Positions 25,657 through 34,954 of a stretch of 64,000 nt of DNA are shown piece after piece. Under the pieces are notes generated by a model that saw only the letters and a list, made by a program, of their open reading frames with translations, was not told the DNA's origin and ran no database searches. This DNA comes from Paenibacillus_E qinlingensis (GTDB taxonomy: Bacteria; Bacillota; Bacilli; Paenibacillales; NBRC-103111), in contig NZ_JAQIVH010000011.1 of the NCBI RefSeq assembly GCF_028746185.1, positions 1-64,000 on the forward strand. Reading direction: 5' to 3'. The translations under genes and the position numbers were made by a program. Numbering within the stretch: the stretch's first letter is position 1; the number at the start of each line of letters is the position of its first letter.

Positions 25657-26469
25657 TTATTTTTTTGAATTATAAAGTTCTAATTTTATTGGTGGAAGTG
25701 CATGACGGGAGTGTACTGCTTTAAACCAATGTGTGAAAAAGATAATAAGGATACAGATGTTAATGGCATCGCCTCCATAATACATGAGTTTAACGCCGTT
25801 TGCTGCTTGGACTGCTGAAATATCATTTGGTGAGTTTACATACAAATATTTCGATAAGATTTCATGTGCAGCCATAGCTGATACAAACGCAATGGAACGG
25901 TACACGAAGCTTGTTCGATGTGGAGGTTTGTCGATGTAAATCATTGAAATCGTGAATAAGTAACCTGCCGAGAAGACATGAAGATGCACAAATAGAAATA
26001 ATATCGAGGAATAGTGCATCCTCGCATATAAGTCTGTCGTGTATAAAATATAAAGTCCGCCGATGTTAAGGAGGGAAGCAACGTAAGGATCACTAACTAT
26101 GCGGAAAGGCAAGCTTTTGAGAATACGTGCGAGTCTGCGTGAAAGACGTATGGGCAGGCTCCTTAAAATGAGGGTTACTGGCGCAGCAAGCACAATAAAT
26201 AGTGGAGCCAACATTCCAAGAAGTAAATGGCCTAACATGTGAGCTGTGAAATTCATATGAGCTAAATGGGCTAAGGGGCCAGCAATAGATAGTACCGCAC
26301 AAAGTGTGCCAAGAAACCAATAAAGAGCGCGCGCGACGGGCCAGCTGCTGTAAGTACGACTGGAATTCACCGCAGCGTATAGATAGAGAATAATTGCACT
26401 TAGACCTAGCAATATGAGGAGTAAGTCAGAATTAACATCGATTCCATGCGAAAGGTGTTCATTCGACAT
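25657..26469 (-). CDS. ctaG: Cytochrome c oxidase assembly factor CtaG (caa3-type)
   Basis: A 270-residue membrane protein with about seven helices. The caa3_CtaG family is indicated by ARALYWFLGTLCAVLSIAGP, LAHLAHMNFTAHMLGHLLLGMLAPL (His-rich helix, about residues 68-92), LYARMHYSSILFLFVHLHVFSAGYLF and MYYGGDAINICILIIFFTHWF. CtaG helps deliver copper to the oxidase. ATG 26469 is chosen over 26478 because the AGGGAGAG is too close to the latter. It overlaps the upstream DUF2243 gene by 11 bp. No oxidase structural genes are nearby. Confidence 0.88.
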   Translation of the reverse strand: MSNEHLSHGIDVNSDLLLILLGLSAIILYLYAAVNSSRTYSSWPVARALYWFLGTLCAVLSIAGPLAHLAHMNFTAHMLGHLLLGMLAPLFIVLAAPVTLILRSLPIRLSRRLARILKSLPFRIVSDPYVASLLNIGGLYILYTTDLYARMHYSSILFLFVHLHVFSAGYLFTISMIYIDKPPHRTSFVYRSIAFVSAMAAHEILSKYLYVNSPNDISAVQAANGVKLMYYGGDAINICILIIFFTHWFKAVHSRHALPPIKLELYNSKK

Positions 26470-26971
26470 GTGAAGCATCTCTCCCTAAATGTTCATCGCG
26501 TAATTCTTTCCATGAGTGTAGTGTAAGAACAATTCCAACGAGTAGCATGATACTAGCTCCAATATTCCAAACCATATCATAAATAATCACTTTTGGGGTG
26601 TATCGGATTTGGTGAAGACGCATGATTTTGTGTTGCACGGTTCCATCATAGAGTTGGAAAGAGCCACTGCCTAGGAAAACTCCTCCAATCCACCTTTTGA
26701 GGTGTAACGCTTTTCGACGGCGCAGGTCCGCAAACATAAACAGCGATCCAATAGTTGCAAACCAACTGAACGAGTGAAACAAACCATCTGAAATCAAGCC
26801 GATTTGGGTTGTGGATTTGTCGTAAAAATGATGCCAATGCAGAAGTTGATGAAATACCGTTTCATCAATAAAACCGACTAAACCGAGGCCAAATAAAATA
26901 CCGGACCACAGATTGCGGTTGGCATACGAAGTCAAATCACTATCTTTCTGAATCAGGTTCGCTGTATTCAT
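26459..26971 (-). CDS. DUF2243 family membrane protein
   Basis: A 170-residue membrane protein with four hydrophobic segments. Family features are GLVGFIDETVFHQLLHWHHFYD (split near residues 28-49), SDGLFHSFSWFATIGSLF and GGVFLGSGSFQLYDGTVQHKIMRLHQIRY, rich in conserved His. DUF2243 genes are often found next to ctaG, as here, where the two overlap; a role in copper handling or oxidase assembly is plausible but not shown. Start ATG 26971 has AAAGGAATT upstream. Confidence 0.85.
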   Translation of the reverse strand: MNTANLIQKDSDLTSYANRNLWSGILFGLGLVGFIDETVFHQLLHWHHFYDKSTTQIGLISDGLFHSFSWFATIGSLFMFADLRRRKALHLKRWIGGVFLGSGSFQLYDGTVQHKIMRLHQIRYTPKVIIYDMVWNIGASIMLLVGIVLTLHSWKELRDEHLGRDASHVE

Positions 26972-27114
26972 TCGCAGAATTCCTTTCCTATTTGCTACCT
27001 TTTTTCTTCCTCCTAATTTGCCCATTTATTGATGTTGTAACCACGTTTGGCTTCAACATGATAATAAAGAAAGCAGAAGAGAAGAATAATTGCATCTAAG
27101 AAAGGGAGGATAAA

Positions 27115-28257
27115 ATGAAAGCGTTAACCTACCAAGGAATTAGAAATGTGAAAGTTAAAGAAGTGCCTGATGCCAAGCTACAGAAATCGGATGATATTCT
27201 GGTTCGTATCACAACTACTAGCATATGTGGCTCGGATCTTCACATCTATAATGGGGAAATGCCAAATATGCGAGACGACTTTATTATTGGCCATGAGCCA
27301 ATGGGAATCGTGGAGGAAGTAGGAAAAGATGTAACCAAGGTGAAAAAGGGAGACCGCGTCATCCTTCCTTTTAATATTGCATGTGGTCAGTGTTGGTACT
27401 GTAATCATCAATTAGAAAGCCAATGTGATAATTCCAATGATTATTTACATGGAGATACAGGCGGATATTTCGGTTATTCCGATACATATGGCGGATATGC
27501 AGGCGGACAAGCTGAATTGCTGCGTGTTCCTTATGGAAACTTCGTCCCTTTCAAAGTGCCTGAGGGTGCTGAAATGGAGGATGAGAAAATCTTATTTCTC
27601 TCTGATATTATTCCTACTGCGTATTGGAGTGTGGATCATGCAGGTGTTAAGGCTGGTGATACCGTTATTATTCTAGGCTGTGGACCCGTGGGTTTGCTAA
27701 CACAGAAATTTGCGTGGTTAAAAGGTGCAAAACGTGTTATTGCAATTGATCATGTCGATTATCGTTTGGAGCATGCGAGTAAAACAAATCAAGTCGAAGT
27801 TTTTAATTTTAAAAAACAAGATGTTCTGCTTCAATACTTAGCTGAGCTTACAGGTGGTGGAGCAGATGTGGTAATTGACGCTGTCGGACTGGATTCTGAG
27901 AAAACCTTTGTGGAGAAAATAGAAACGATGCTAATGCTCCAAGGCGGTGGACTCGGTGCATTCCGGATGGCAGCTAAACTGGTGCGCAAAGGCGGCACGA
28001 TTCAGGTAACTGGCGCTTATGGAATGAATTATAATGCTTTCCCTTTTGGTGATTTATTTAGCCGCAACATTACACTGAAAATGGGTCAAGCGCCAGTCAT
28101 TCACTATATGGCTGAATTATATCGCCAAATCAAGGCAGGTGTATTCGATCCTACCGATATTATTAGTCATCGACTGAAGTTGGATGATGCGGAGCATGGG
28201 TATAGTATTTTTAATAGGAAGGAGGATCAGGCTATCAAGATTATATTGAAACCTTAA
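27115..28257 (+). CDS. Zinc-dependent alcohol/formaldehyde dehydrogenase family protein
   Basis: A 380-residue medium-chain dehydrogenase. Catalytic zinc ligands are in SICGSDLHIYNG and GHEPMGIVEEVG (about residues 38-46 and 61-72); the structural zinc lobe is CGQCWYCNHQLESQC (about 91-105). The Rossmann part has ILGCGPVGLLTQ (about 181-192). It resembles the glutathione-independent formaldehyde dehydrogenase-like branch (FDH-like, COG1063). The true substrate is unknown. AAAGGGAGG precedes ATG. It is monocistronic on an element rich in stress genes, so aldehyde detoxification is a reasonable guess. Confidence 0.88.
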   Translation: MKALTYQGIRNVKVKEVPDAKLQKSDDILVRITTTSICGSDLHIYNGEMPNMRDDFIIGHEPMGIVEEVGKDVTKVKKGDRVILPFNIACGQCWYCNHQLESQCDNSNDYLHGDTGGYFGYSDTYGGYAGGQAELLRVPYGNFVPFKVPEGAEMEDEKILFLSDIIPTAYWSVDHAGVKAGDTVIILGCGPVGLLTQKFAWLKGAKRVIAIDHVDYRLEHASKTNQVEVFNFKKQDVLLQYLAELTGGGADVVIDAVGLDSEKTFVEKIETMLMLQGGGLGAFRMAAKLVRKGGTIQVTGAYGMNYNAFPFGDLFSRNITLKMGQAPVIHYMAELYRQIKAGVFDPTDIISHRLKLDDAEHGYSIFNRKEDQAIKIILKP

Positions 28258-28585
28258 CCTGATCAGGTAGCTAGCCATAATCATTTGAGTAGGAGGGCGG
28301 AGATTAACGGCGGACCTCTCACACCACCTTACGTAACATTCGTTCCCCTTTTTAAGGCTTTATCTTTTGGAATTCCTAAAGATAACAGCCTTTTTTTGTT
28401 TTTAAGTTTCTTCCATTTTTGCAAAGGCACATACGTAATCTCATCATATTTCTTTCCTAGGCCTAAAATGTTGAGACAACGTTTTGGTACTTGATAATCT
28501 AACAAAATATGTGGAACAAGTGATTTTGGTCAAGTTATACAGCATATACCAAACCATATAAGGTATGAAAGGAGGGGTCGAGCGT

Positions 28586-28816
28586 ATGCAATCTCAATTC
28601 AAAAAATATTACCCGTACATAAGCCCATACGACCCATGTCCCCCCATTCAAGTAAAATGGTATAATACGCCGCCTCAGTTGTATATGCATGTTCAACCGG
28701 CTGGTCTACCGCAATTTAGTCCGTATGAAGCTTTACGATTTGGGACATTATGGCCAGCCTTGTATGGACCCTATCCAATGGTGCAGGAGCAGCTAAGGGA
28801 GGTCGATCAATTATGA
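28586..28816 (+). CDS. cotJA: Spore coat-associated protein CotJA
   Basis: A 76-residue CotJA homologue: YYPYISPYDPCPPIQVKWYN at the start, then PPQLYMHVQPAGLPQFSPYEALRFGTLWPALYGPY (split across residues 29-63). CotJA is needed to assemble CotJC into the coat. The start is ATG 28586 behind AAAGGAGGGG; an upstream in-frame ATG at 28565 overlaps that ribosome binding site. Its stop overlaps the cotJB start (ATGA). About 300 bp upstream are free of genes and should hold the promoter, expected to be SigE-dependent. Confidence 0.92.
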   Translation: MQSQFKKYYPYISPYDPCPPIQVKWYNTPPQLYMHVQPAGLPQFSPYEALRFGTLWPALYGPYPMVQEQLREVDQL

Positions 28817-29079
28817 GTCACCATGTGCTTCCCAGTTCCTATTACACTCAACTGCGCGACTTACAGGCTGTGGATTTCGTCTTGGTGGAGTTGACGCTCT
28901 ACTTGGATACACACCCTAATGATCAAAACATCATTCAGCAATACAATCATTATGCTCAGAAACGCATGCACATGGCTGGAAAGTTTGAAATGGAATTTGG
29001 CCCACTGATGCCCTTTGGACATAGCTTTACGAGTCAGCCCTGGCAATGGGTGGAGACACCTTGGCCATGGCAAGTTTGA
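28813..29079 (+). CDS. cotJB: Spore coat protein CotJB
   Basis: An 88-residue CotJB protein: YYTQLRDLQAVDFVLVELTLYLDTHPNDQ (around residues 10-38) and the C-terminal GPLMPFG with WPWQ. The ATG at 28813 overlaps the cotJA stop by four bases, behind AAGGGAGGTC, so translation is coupled. It is the middle gene of the cotJABC operon, required with CotJA and CotJC in the spore coat. Confidence 0.92.
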   Translation: MSHHVLPSSYYTQLRDLQAVDFVLVELTLYLDTHPNDQNIIQQYNHYAQKRMHMAGKFEMEFGPLMPFGHSFTSQPWQWVETPWPWQV

Positions 29080-29094
29080 GAAGGAGGTCAGCCG

Positions 29095-29664
29095 ATGTGG
29101 ATTTATGAAAAGAAGCTTCAATATCCCGTGAAAGTTAGTAAATGCGATCCTCGAATGGCTAGAATGCTTCTTGAGCAGTATGGAGGTGCAGATGGTGAAC
29201 TCGCTGCGGCACTCAGGTATTTAAACCAACGATACACAATCCCAGATAAGGTCGTGGGATTGTTGACAGACATTGGCACAGAGGAATTTGCTCACTTAGA
29301 AATGATTGCAACGATGGTTTATAAGCTTACTAAGGATGCCACTATTGAGCAATTAAAGGCCGCAGGTCTTGATGATCACTATGTCGGCCATGATAGGGCG
29401 CTGTTCTATCAGAATGCTTCTGGCGTTCCATGGACAGCTGCTTATATACAAGCTAAGGGAGACCCAATTGCTGATTTATATGAAGATATAGCTGCCGAGG
29501 AGAAAGCAAGAGCGACATACCAGTGGCTGATAGATTTAACCGATGATGTGGATTTGCAGGACAGCTTAAAATTCTTACGTGAAAGAGAAATTGTCCATTC
29601 TTTGCGATTTAGGGAAGCTGTCGAAATTTTGAAGGATGATCGTATGGAGAAGAAGATTTTTTAA
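29095..29664 (+). CDS. cotJC: CotJC, manganese catalase-family spore coat protein
   Basis: A 189-residue ferritin-like Mn-catalase. Metal ligands are in EQYGGADGELAAALRYLNQR, GTEEFAHLEMIATMVY (about residues 63-78, Glu-x-x-His) and the second pair in EDIAAEEKARATYQWL and REREIVHSLRFREA. CotJC is a coat component that may detoxify peroxide. GAAGGAGG precedes the ATG, 15 bp after cotJB. A 14-bp perfect hairpin closes the operon. A second, longer Mn-catalase gene lies on the same element. Confidence 0.93.
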   Translation: MWIYEKKLQYPVKVSKCDPRMARMLLEQYGGADGELAAALRYLNQRYTIPDKVVGLLTDIGTEEFAHLEMIATMVYKLTKDATIEQLKAAGLDDHYVGHDRALFYQNASGVPWTAAYIQAKGDPIADLYEDIAAEEKARATYQWLIDLTDDVDLQDSLKFLREREIVHSLRFREAVEILKDDRMEKKIF

Positions 29665-29693
29665 CGGTTATCCGGATAAAGTGACTTTAAAAA

Positions 29694-29732
29694 AGGACTT
29701 TCATCTCCCTAAACACTAGAGATGAAAGTCCT
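29694..29732. terminator. Bidirectional terminator after cotJC
   Basis: AGGACTTTCATCTC (29694-29707) pairs perfectly with 29719-29732. It lies between convergent genes with A/T runs on both sides. Confidence 0.9.
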
Positions 29733-29753
29733 CAATTTATTTATTCGACTAAA

Positions 29754-30524
29754 TTAGTTACTGGTATATCCGAAGTGCGCGATGACCGGTTGTGATGATT
29801 GTATTGATCCTTGTTGTGGATATCCACTATATTGGGAATTCTGATCTTGGTAGCCGCCGTAATGAGAGTTAGCATTAAGCTGGGATGTATAGTTAGGCTG
29901 AATGCTGTTCTGGGAATTCTGTGCTTGATAGCCACCGTAATGAGAAATGACAGGCTGTGAGGGGTAATGAGAGTTAGCAGATATTTGAGATGCATAGTTA
30001 GGCTGAATGCTGTTCTGGGAATTCTGTGCCTGATAGCCCCCGTAGTGAGAAATGACAGGCTGTGAGGGGTAATGAGAGTTAGCATTTATTTGAGATGTTT
30101 GGTTTGGGTGAAAACTGTTCTGAAAATTCTGTGCCTGGTAGCCGCCATAATGAGAAATGACCGGTTGTGAGGCGTTTTGAGAGAAAGCATTGATTTGGGG
30201 GGATGCATGGTTAGGCTGAATGCTGTGCTGAGAATTTTGTGCTTGGTAGCCGCCATAATGAGAAATGACCGGTTGTGAGGCGTTTTGAGAGTAAGCATTG
30301 ATTTGGGATGCATGGTTAAGTTGATTGCTGCGCTGAGAATTTTGTGCTTGGTAGCCTCCGTAATGAGAAATGACTGGCTGTGAAGTATTCTGTGTAAATG
30401 CGTTGTCCTGTGAATTTTGAGTCTGATATCCGCTGTATTGAGAAATGACCGGGTCATGCGAAGTATTAGAATTAGCGTATCCGTTTGTAAAAGACGATTG
30501 AGATGCATTGGTGAATTGATTCAT
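29754..30524 (-). CDS. Q/N/S-rich protein with 35-residue tandem repeats
   Basis: A 256-residue, low-complexity protein with no family I recognise. The motif PVISHYGGYQAQNSQ recurs five times almost unchanged, with a variant at each end (PVISQYSGYQTQNSQ near residue 27; PVIAHFGYTSN at the C-terminus). The repeat period is 35 residues, 105 bp, and each unit carries a Gln/Asn/His/Ser-rich linker such as NSIQPNYASQ. There is no signal peptide or membrane segment. Composition resembles prion-like or spore-surface proteins; proximity to cotJABC supports a coat role, as inference. AAGGGAGGGAC precedes the start at about eight bases. Confidence 0.8.
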   Translation of the reverse strand: MNQFTNASQSSFTNGYANSNTSHDPVISQYSGYQTQNSQDNAFTQNTSQPVISHYGGYQAQNSQRSNQLNHASQINAYSQNASQPVISHYGGYQAQNSQHSIQPNHASPQINAFSQNASQPVISHYGGYQAQNFQNSFHPNQTSQINANSHYPSQPVISHYGGYQAQNSQNSIQPNYASQISANSHYPSQPVISHYGGYQAQNSQNSIQPNYTSQLNANSHYGGYQDQNSQYSGYPQQGSIQSSQPVIAHFGYTSN

Positions 30525-30707
30525 TTTGAAGTCCCTCCCAAAATATCTAAATTGGCCTTTAGAGCCTACATTATTATTAGGAAACAGCCTGCTTTTATCC
30601 TGTGAATAATTGGTTATTTATCCGTACTTAATCACGTGACACATCGATGTTATGAAGTGGACTTCCCAAGATATTTATAACAGAAGGGGATTATGACTTA
30701 ACAGAGT

Positions 30708-30741
30708 AATAACCCAAGGGATTAGCTTCCTTTGGGTTATT
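30708..30741. terminator. Terminator-like hairpin in a gene-poor stretch
   Basis: AATAACCCAAGG (30708-30719) pairs with CCTTTGGGTTATT (30729-30741). The region 30530-30960 has no convincing gene; a short open segment with IGKETAVAMLNELAIKRAEM near 30840-30930 may be the tail of a lost gene. Confidence 0.6.
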
Positions 30742-30965
30742 GTTTATTTAGAATTGATTCCTAACTACTTCGTATAACAGAAGAGAGTGAGCTAACTTCT
30801 CATCCGCATTTATTTTCCCTCCATAGCAAAGTAAATTGGAAAAGAAACAGCTGTTGCAATGCTCAATGAACTAGCAATTAAACGTGCAGAGATGAACGAT
30901 TTATTTTTCAAATTGAAAAACCTCTTGAGAAAATGATGTATCAAACCGTCCACCTGTTCTGAAGT

Positions 30966-31559
30966 TCATTCAGACTTCGAATCATCGTCAAAAGTAATAG
31001 CTTCATACATTGGCCGTTTGTTTAAATGACTCCGGTAAAGCATAACTTCATTTGATTCCCACGAAAGTAGGTCTTCTGGGGAAGAATTAAGCATTGTAAA
31101 AGTACTCAACTTATTACTATCAAATGAAGTCTTGCCTATGTAATTACGTGCAAGCGTTAAGTGTGGGTGGAAATTACGATCTTCAATAGAAAAGCCAAGT
31201 GGCGTAAGTGTGTCGGTTACCCGTTTCTGTAAGTTGCGAAGCCCTTCTACGTCGCCGCCAACACCGGCCCACAGCACAGAAGGCTGGGTTGATCGCCCGA
31301 AAAAGCCGAGGGGTTCCATACGAAGAGAGAGTGGACTAGTTACTGTCATTATTTCATGCAGAACTTGGTTAATACGAAAGACACTTCCTGACGGTGTATC
31401 TCCGAGAAACTGCAGTGTAATATGCAGGTCCCCAGGATGAACCCATTTACGAAAAGACAGATGTGGTTTGATTTGATCGATCCAGCTGGCGAAAGCATGC
31501 TTAATTTCGGGCGGGACCGGTACAGCAACAAATAATCGCACTAGATTGACTTGATTCAT
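30966..31559 (-). CDS. thpR: RNA 2',3'-cyclic phosphodiesterase (ThpR/LigT family)
   Basis: A two-histidine phosphoesterase of about 197 residues. The two HxTx motifs are HITLQFLGDT (about residues 47-56) and HPHLTLARNYIG (about 133-144), the expected spacing. The N-terminal RLFVAVPVPPEIKHAF is typical. The enzyme opens 2',3'-cyclic phosphates and reverses 2'-5' RNA linkages. ATG 31559 is chosen, with GCGAGG upstream; the frame is open a further 32 codons. No tRNA or RNA repair partner is adjacent. Confidence 0.85.
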   Translation of the reverse strand: MNQVNLVRLFVAVPVPPEIKHAFASWIDQIKPHLSFRKWVHPGDLHITLQFLGDTPSGSVFRINQVLHEIMTVTSPLSLRMEPLGFFGRSTQPSVLWAGVGGDVEGLRNLQKRVTDTLTPLGFSIEDRNFHPHLTLARNYIGKTSFDSNKLSTFTMLNSSPEDLLSWESNEVMLYRSHLNKRPMYEAITFDDDSKSE

Positions 31560-31690
31560 TATAGCCTCGCATTCATCATATGGTGTTTTGTTCAGTTTTA
31601 GCATACCCATTATTTGCTCACACTGATTCATTGTCGCAATGCATGAACACTTCATAACTATTGTTTTTAGAAACTTCCAATAAACATAAC

Positions 31691-31891
31691 CTAGTACTCC
31701 AATACTGTGCCTGTATTTTTGTAACTAGTCACGTGTTTGTTATCTATTACATTGTTTTCTGGCAAAAGAGAATAGCTTGTATTCATCGTAACTGCTCTCG
31801 TACTACTTTTTACATTTAATCTATTAACCGCATAAAAATTGAATGTTAATGTTAGAAGAATAGAAATTGTAACTATGATGATCTTTGTCAT
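31691..31891 (-). CDS. Small membrane-anchored or secreted protein
   Basis: A 66-residue protein with one N-terminal hydrophobic segment (KIIIVTISILLTLTFNFYAV, residues 3-22) and a short polar remainder. No family recognised. The ATG at 31891 has AAAAGGAGACACTCC upstream. It could be a signal-anchored spore or envelope peptide. Confidence 0.6.
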   Translation of the reverse strand: MTKIIIVTISILLTLTFNFYAVNRLNVKSSTRAVTMNTSYSLLPENNVIDNKHVTSYKNTGTVLEY

Positions 31892-31991
31892 GGAGTGTCT
31901 CCTTTTTAACATGATATGAATTCAATGTTAGGATGCCCAGATTTAAGTATATAAAATAGGGAAAAAGACCTCCATAAATTGGAGATCTTCT

Positions 31992-33206
31992 TTACTTTGC
32001 AGTCGATCCTTCTTGAATTGGTCTAATAGTGAATAAAGCAAGAAGCGCAGCAACTACACAAGTACCAGAGATACTATAGAACATAAGTTGAGGTGAAAAT
32101 TTCACAAGAACTGAAGCCAGTGGGGGACCAACTGCAACACCAATGAACCTCATAGAGCTATAGATGGAAGTTATTGTGCCTCTTTCTGCTTTATCTATTC
32201 CTTCCGTTATCAAAGAATCTAAGCAAGGTAGAGTAACACCAATACCAATGCCTGCTATACTAATTATAGTAATCAACCAGTATAGGGATTGAACCATACC
32301 AGAAACGACAAGAGAGGTAGTTACTATCGCTATTCCAAAAAATGTGATCCACTTCATTAATTTTTTGTTTTTACCAATTTTTCTACCTGTAATGAATGAA
32401 GCAAGACATAGTGCAGCAGAAGGGATAGCAATCACGCATCCTTTCCATATGCCTTTAATCTGATATTTGTCCTCCAGTATGTCTGACAAATAAAACAGTG
32501 TCCCAAAAATAACAAACATACAGATGCAACCAATAGCAAAAATTGCTGATAACCAACGGCCATTGTTTACAAATATTTGCTTAACATTTTGAAGAAAGTG
32601 CCTAAATGTTACTTTTTCTTCATTCCCATCTTTTTTCTTGGGAGATTTAACTAGAAAGGCAACTAATACAGTAGATACCACACACAACACAGGTATGGTG
32701 AGAAAGGGTAAAAACCAGACAACGAAAGCCAGCAGCGACCCTAAAATAGGACTCAGAACTTTTCCTAGTGTGTTGGCTGTTTCTACAATCCCGAGGCTTT
32801 TACTAACTTCGCTTTCATTCTTGTAAATGTCACCGACAAGTGGCAGCACAATGGGGAAAGCTCCTGCTGCTCCTACTCCTTGTAACGCACGACCTAGCAT
32901 AATGACCACATAGGGTTGTTCCAGCCACCATGCACCTAAACCAGAAATTAAACCACCAATTCCAGTAATAAGTAAACTGGGGATAATGATGATCTTCCTG
33001 CCAAAACGATCCGACAAATACCCAGCAATCGGTATAAGTATAATGGCTACTGCAGAGTAAACCGTAATTAATAAGCTCACTTGAAACGAAGTTATATGTA
33101 ATTTGTTACGAATTGAAGGTAGAACGGGAATAAGCATGGAATTTCCCAAAGTCATAATCAATGGAATGGATGCAATTGAGATAATGCTCCATTTATTTTC
33201 TTTCAA
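31992..33206 (-). CDS. MFS drug-resistance-type transporter
   Basis: A 404-residue DHA1-type MFS exporter with twelve predicted helices. Motif A is GYLSDRFGRKIIIIP (about residues 62-76), motif C GRALQGVGAAGAFPIVLPLVGD (about 104-125), and the second-half loop SLITEGIDKAERGTITSIYSSMRFIGVAVGPP is conserved in this group. Antibiotic or metabolite efflux is likely, with an unknown substrate. The upstream sequence contains a GAGGTTG-like site at poor distance, so the exact start is slightly uncertain. Confidence 0.88.
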   Translation of the reverse strand: MKENKWSIISIASIPLIMTLGNSMLIPVLPSIRNKLHITSFQVSLLITVYSAVAIILIPIAGYLSDRFGRKIIIIPSLLITGIGGLISGLGAWWLEQPYVVIMLGRALQGVGAAGAFPIVLPLVGDIYKNESEVSKSLGIVETANTLGKVLSPILGSLLAFVVWFLPFLTIPVLCVVSTVLVAFLVKSPKKKDGNEEKVTFRHFLQNVKQIFVNNGRWLSAIFAIGCICMFVIFGTLFYLSDILEDKYQIKGIWKGCVIAIPSAALCLASFITGRKIGKNKKLMKWITFFGIAIVTTSLVVSGMVQSLYWLITIISIAGIGIGVTLPCLDSLITEGIDKAERGTITSIYSSMRFIGVAVGPPLASVLVKFSPQLMFYSISGTCVVAALLALFTIRPIQEGSTAK

Positions 33207-33337
33207 GATTCAATACCTAACCTATTTGTCGTCGTCCGACTTTCACCCATAATTCAACCTCCTCAAAGTAGCATGTATGGGTTAATAAGTGAGCAGAAAT
33301 TCTGCTCACTTATTTTAACTAAAGATTTAAATCAAAA

Positions 33338-33856
33338 CTACGCATTTACTGTTTCAGGCCTTTTTATTTGTAGTGGAGGAGGAACAAGCCAACCTTTTTC
33401 TTTACTCATCTCAAGTATTTTAAGGCCTAGTGCCGTTTTAGTTATATGGTATTTTGCAAATAAAGCGCCAATATCAACTCTAATGGATTGGCCCATAGCT
33501 TGGCTGCAGGCAACCAATCCCAATGAAACGTCAGCAGCAATTTTGGCTGCAATCTCGGGATCAGCGAATCTTGCACCGACTGGGATATCCTCGAGTTTAA
33601 CTGCCGGTCTATCAGGCATTGTTGGAACTGTGGCAATTCCGTTATCAATAAGTATTTTATCTAATTCTTTTATTTCAAGATTTGCTTGATCAATGAGACC
33701 GTCGAGTATCTTTTTAAGATCTTTGTCTCCTGAATGATTTAAATATGCTTGATAACAGGATACAGCTCCTTTAGCCACTGTGGATGCTGTCCAAACACTA
33801 AATATTTCCCCGTAGTGTAGAGGTTCATCTTTTGGATTACCGCTTAAAATTCCCAT
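33338..33856 (-). CDS. DUF3231 family protein
   Basis: A 172-residue helical protein of the DUF3231 family, common in spore-forming Bacillales and related to ferritin-like folds. Recognised by EPLHYGEIFSVWTASTVAKGAVSCYQAYLNH (split over residues 11-41), NHSGDKDLKKIL, RPAVKLEDIPVGARFADPEIAA and the C-terminal EKGWLVPPPLQ. The function is not established. Ribosome binding site AAAGGAGCT before ATG. It stands alone between MFS and MBL genes. Confidence 0.85.
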   Translation of the reverse strand: MGILSGNPKDEPLHYGEIFSVWTASTVAKGAVSCYQAYLNHSGDKDLKKILDGLIDQANLEIKELDKILIDNGIATVPTMPDRPAVKLEDIPVGARFADPEIAAKIAADVSLGLVACSQAMGQSIRVDIGALFAKYHITKTALGLKILEMSKEKGWLVPPPLQIKRPETVNA

Positions 33857-33943
33857 ATGAGTGTAGCTCCTTTTTTTCTAATTTAATGACTTGATTATCA
33901 TACCCTTGTGTCACTTTACAATTCATGTGCCCATCAATCTATA

Positions 33944-34807
33944 TCAATGAATATTGTTATCTACATAACGGCCATGATCGGGGACAGCTATATTTTTGAA
34001 ATCCGTTGCCAGTTGTGATAATCCGCACGCCAGTTCCTCACCAGACATAGGTACCCCATGACCGCATATTGCAACACTTGGCTTTAAAGATTCTAGCTTT
34101 CTTACAGACTGCTCAGCTGCATGCCAATCGGTTGTAAAGTATACTGGAGGCCCTGTCAGGTGCTTTTTCTGAGTTAAGACCTTGTATAGTGAGTCCTGTT
34201 CAACCGTTATAAATGCATCACCAGCAATAAGTGCCCTGTCCTTATCTCGAAATAGCGAGACATGTCCAGGCGTATGACCTGGCGTATGGATCCATCGCCA
34301 TCCGAACATTCCAGGGATGATGCCATCTGATGGTAAACGATGAACATGACTTCCAAGGTTGATCGGTTCATTAGGAAAGAAAGGTGATAATTTAGCAATA
34401 ATACCACCTTCAACGGACCCGTCAGGTTCTGGATAATTGGCTTGGCCGGTTAAATAAGGTATTTCTAATTCGTGGGCATACACCAATACATTCCAAGACT
34501 CGACAAGGTCAACAACAGCACCAACGTGATCAAAGTGCCCGTGCGTTAGAACGATGGCCTTTGGTTTCGAAGCTACGCCAAAATGATCTTTAACCATTTT
34601 CAAAATACGGTTTGCGGATTGTGGCATACCCGTATCAACTAACACCCAATCATCGGCAGTGCCAACCAAACTTATGTTGACGATCTGATTGGTAAAGCAG
34701 AATAGATCGTCGCTAACTACTTCACCGACACCGCTTCTAACGGAAGTCATCGGTATATAATTATCTGCCAAAGTATCATCCATATCCCCATAATGAGTAT
34801 GTTCCAT
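33944..34807 (-). CDS. MBL-fold metallo-hydrolase
   Basis: A 287-residue metallo-beta-lactamase fold hydrolase. Zinc ligands: LTHGHFDHVGAV (HxHxDH, about residues 87-98), HTPGHTPGHVSLF (about 175-187), LIAGDAFI and the late His in ICGHGVPMSG. Length and motifs fit the broad glyoxalase II-like group; substrate unknown. The ATG follows AAGGGGGGAC. It is divergent from a 33-residue Cys-rich peptide and an RNase J remnant, itself another MBL-fold gene but unrelated in sequence order. Confidence 0.88.
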   Translation of the reverse strand: MEHTHYGDMDDTLADNYIPMTSVRSGVGEVVSDDLFCFTNQIVNISLVGTADDWVLVDTGMPQSANRILKMVKDHFGVASKPKAIVLTHGHFDHVGAVVDLVESWNVLVYAHELEIPYLTGQANYPEPDGSVEGGIIAKLSPFFPNEPINLGSHVHRLPSDGIIPGMFGWRWIHTPGHTPGHVSLFRDKDRALIAGDAFITVEQDSLYKVLTQKKHLTGPPVYFTTDWHAAEQSVRKLESLKPSVAICGHGVPMSGEELACGLSQLATDFKNIAVPDHGRYVDNNIH

Positions 34808-34954
34808 TAGTGTCCCCCCTTATTTTAAAGTGAAATAAACTTCTCGATATTATGTCCAAATATACTTAATAGTTGTAACTTCAATTAGGATAAAGTTACT
34901 GTAAAGTGAATTTTTCACTATAACTTTTGGACACATTACAACAGAGGTGATCAC

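Noticed and set aside
28258..28560. Riboswitch or small RNA before cotJABC
   Set aside because: No conserved riboswitch core or terminator-antiterminator pair could be seen; the region may simply hold the sporulation promoter.
29741..30508. Alternative reverse-strand frames over the repeat gene
   Set aside because: They are shadow frames rich in stops at their ends; only the frame at 29754-30524 has a ribosome binding site and a consistent repeat.
29754..30524. CRISPR-like array, because of regular repeats
   Set aside because: The 105-bp unit is coding, in frame throughout, with conserved protein sequence and no unique spacers.
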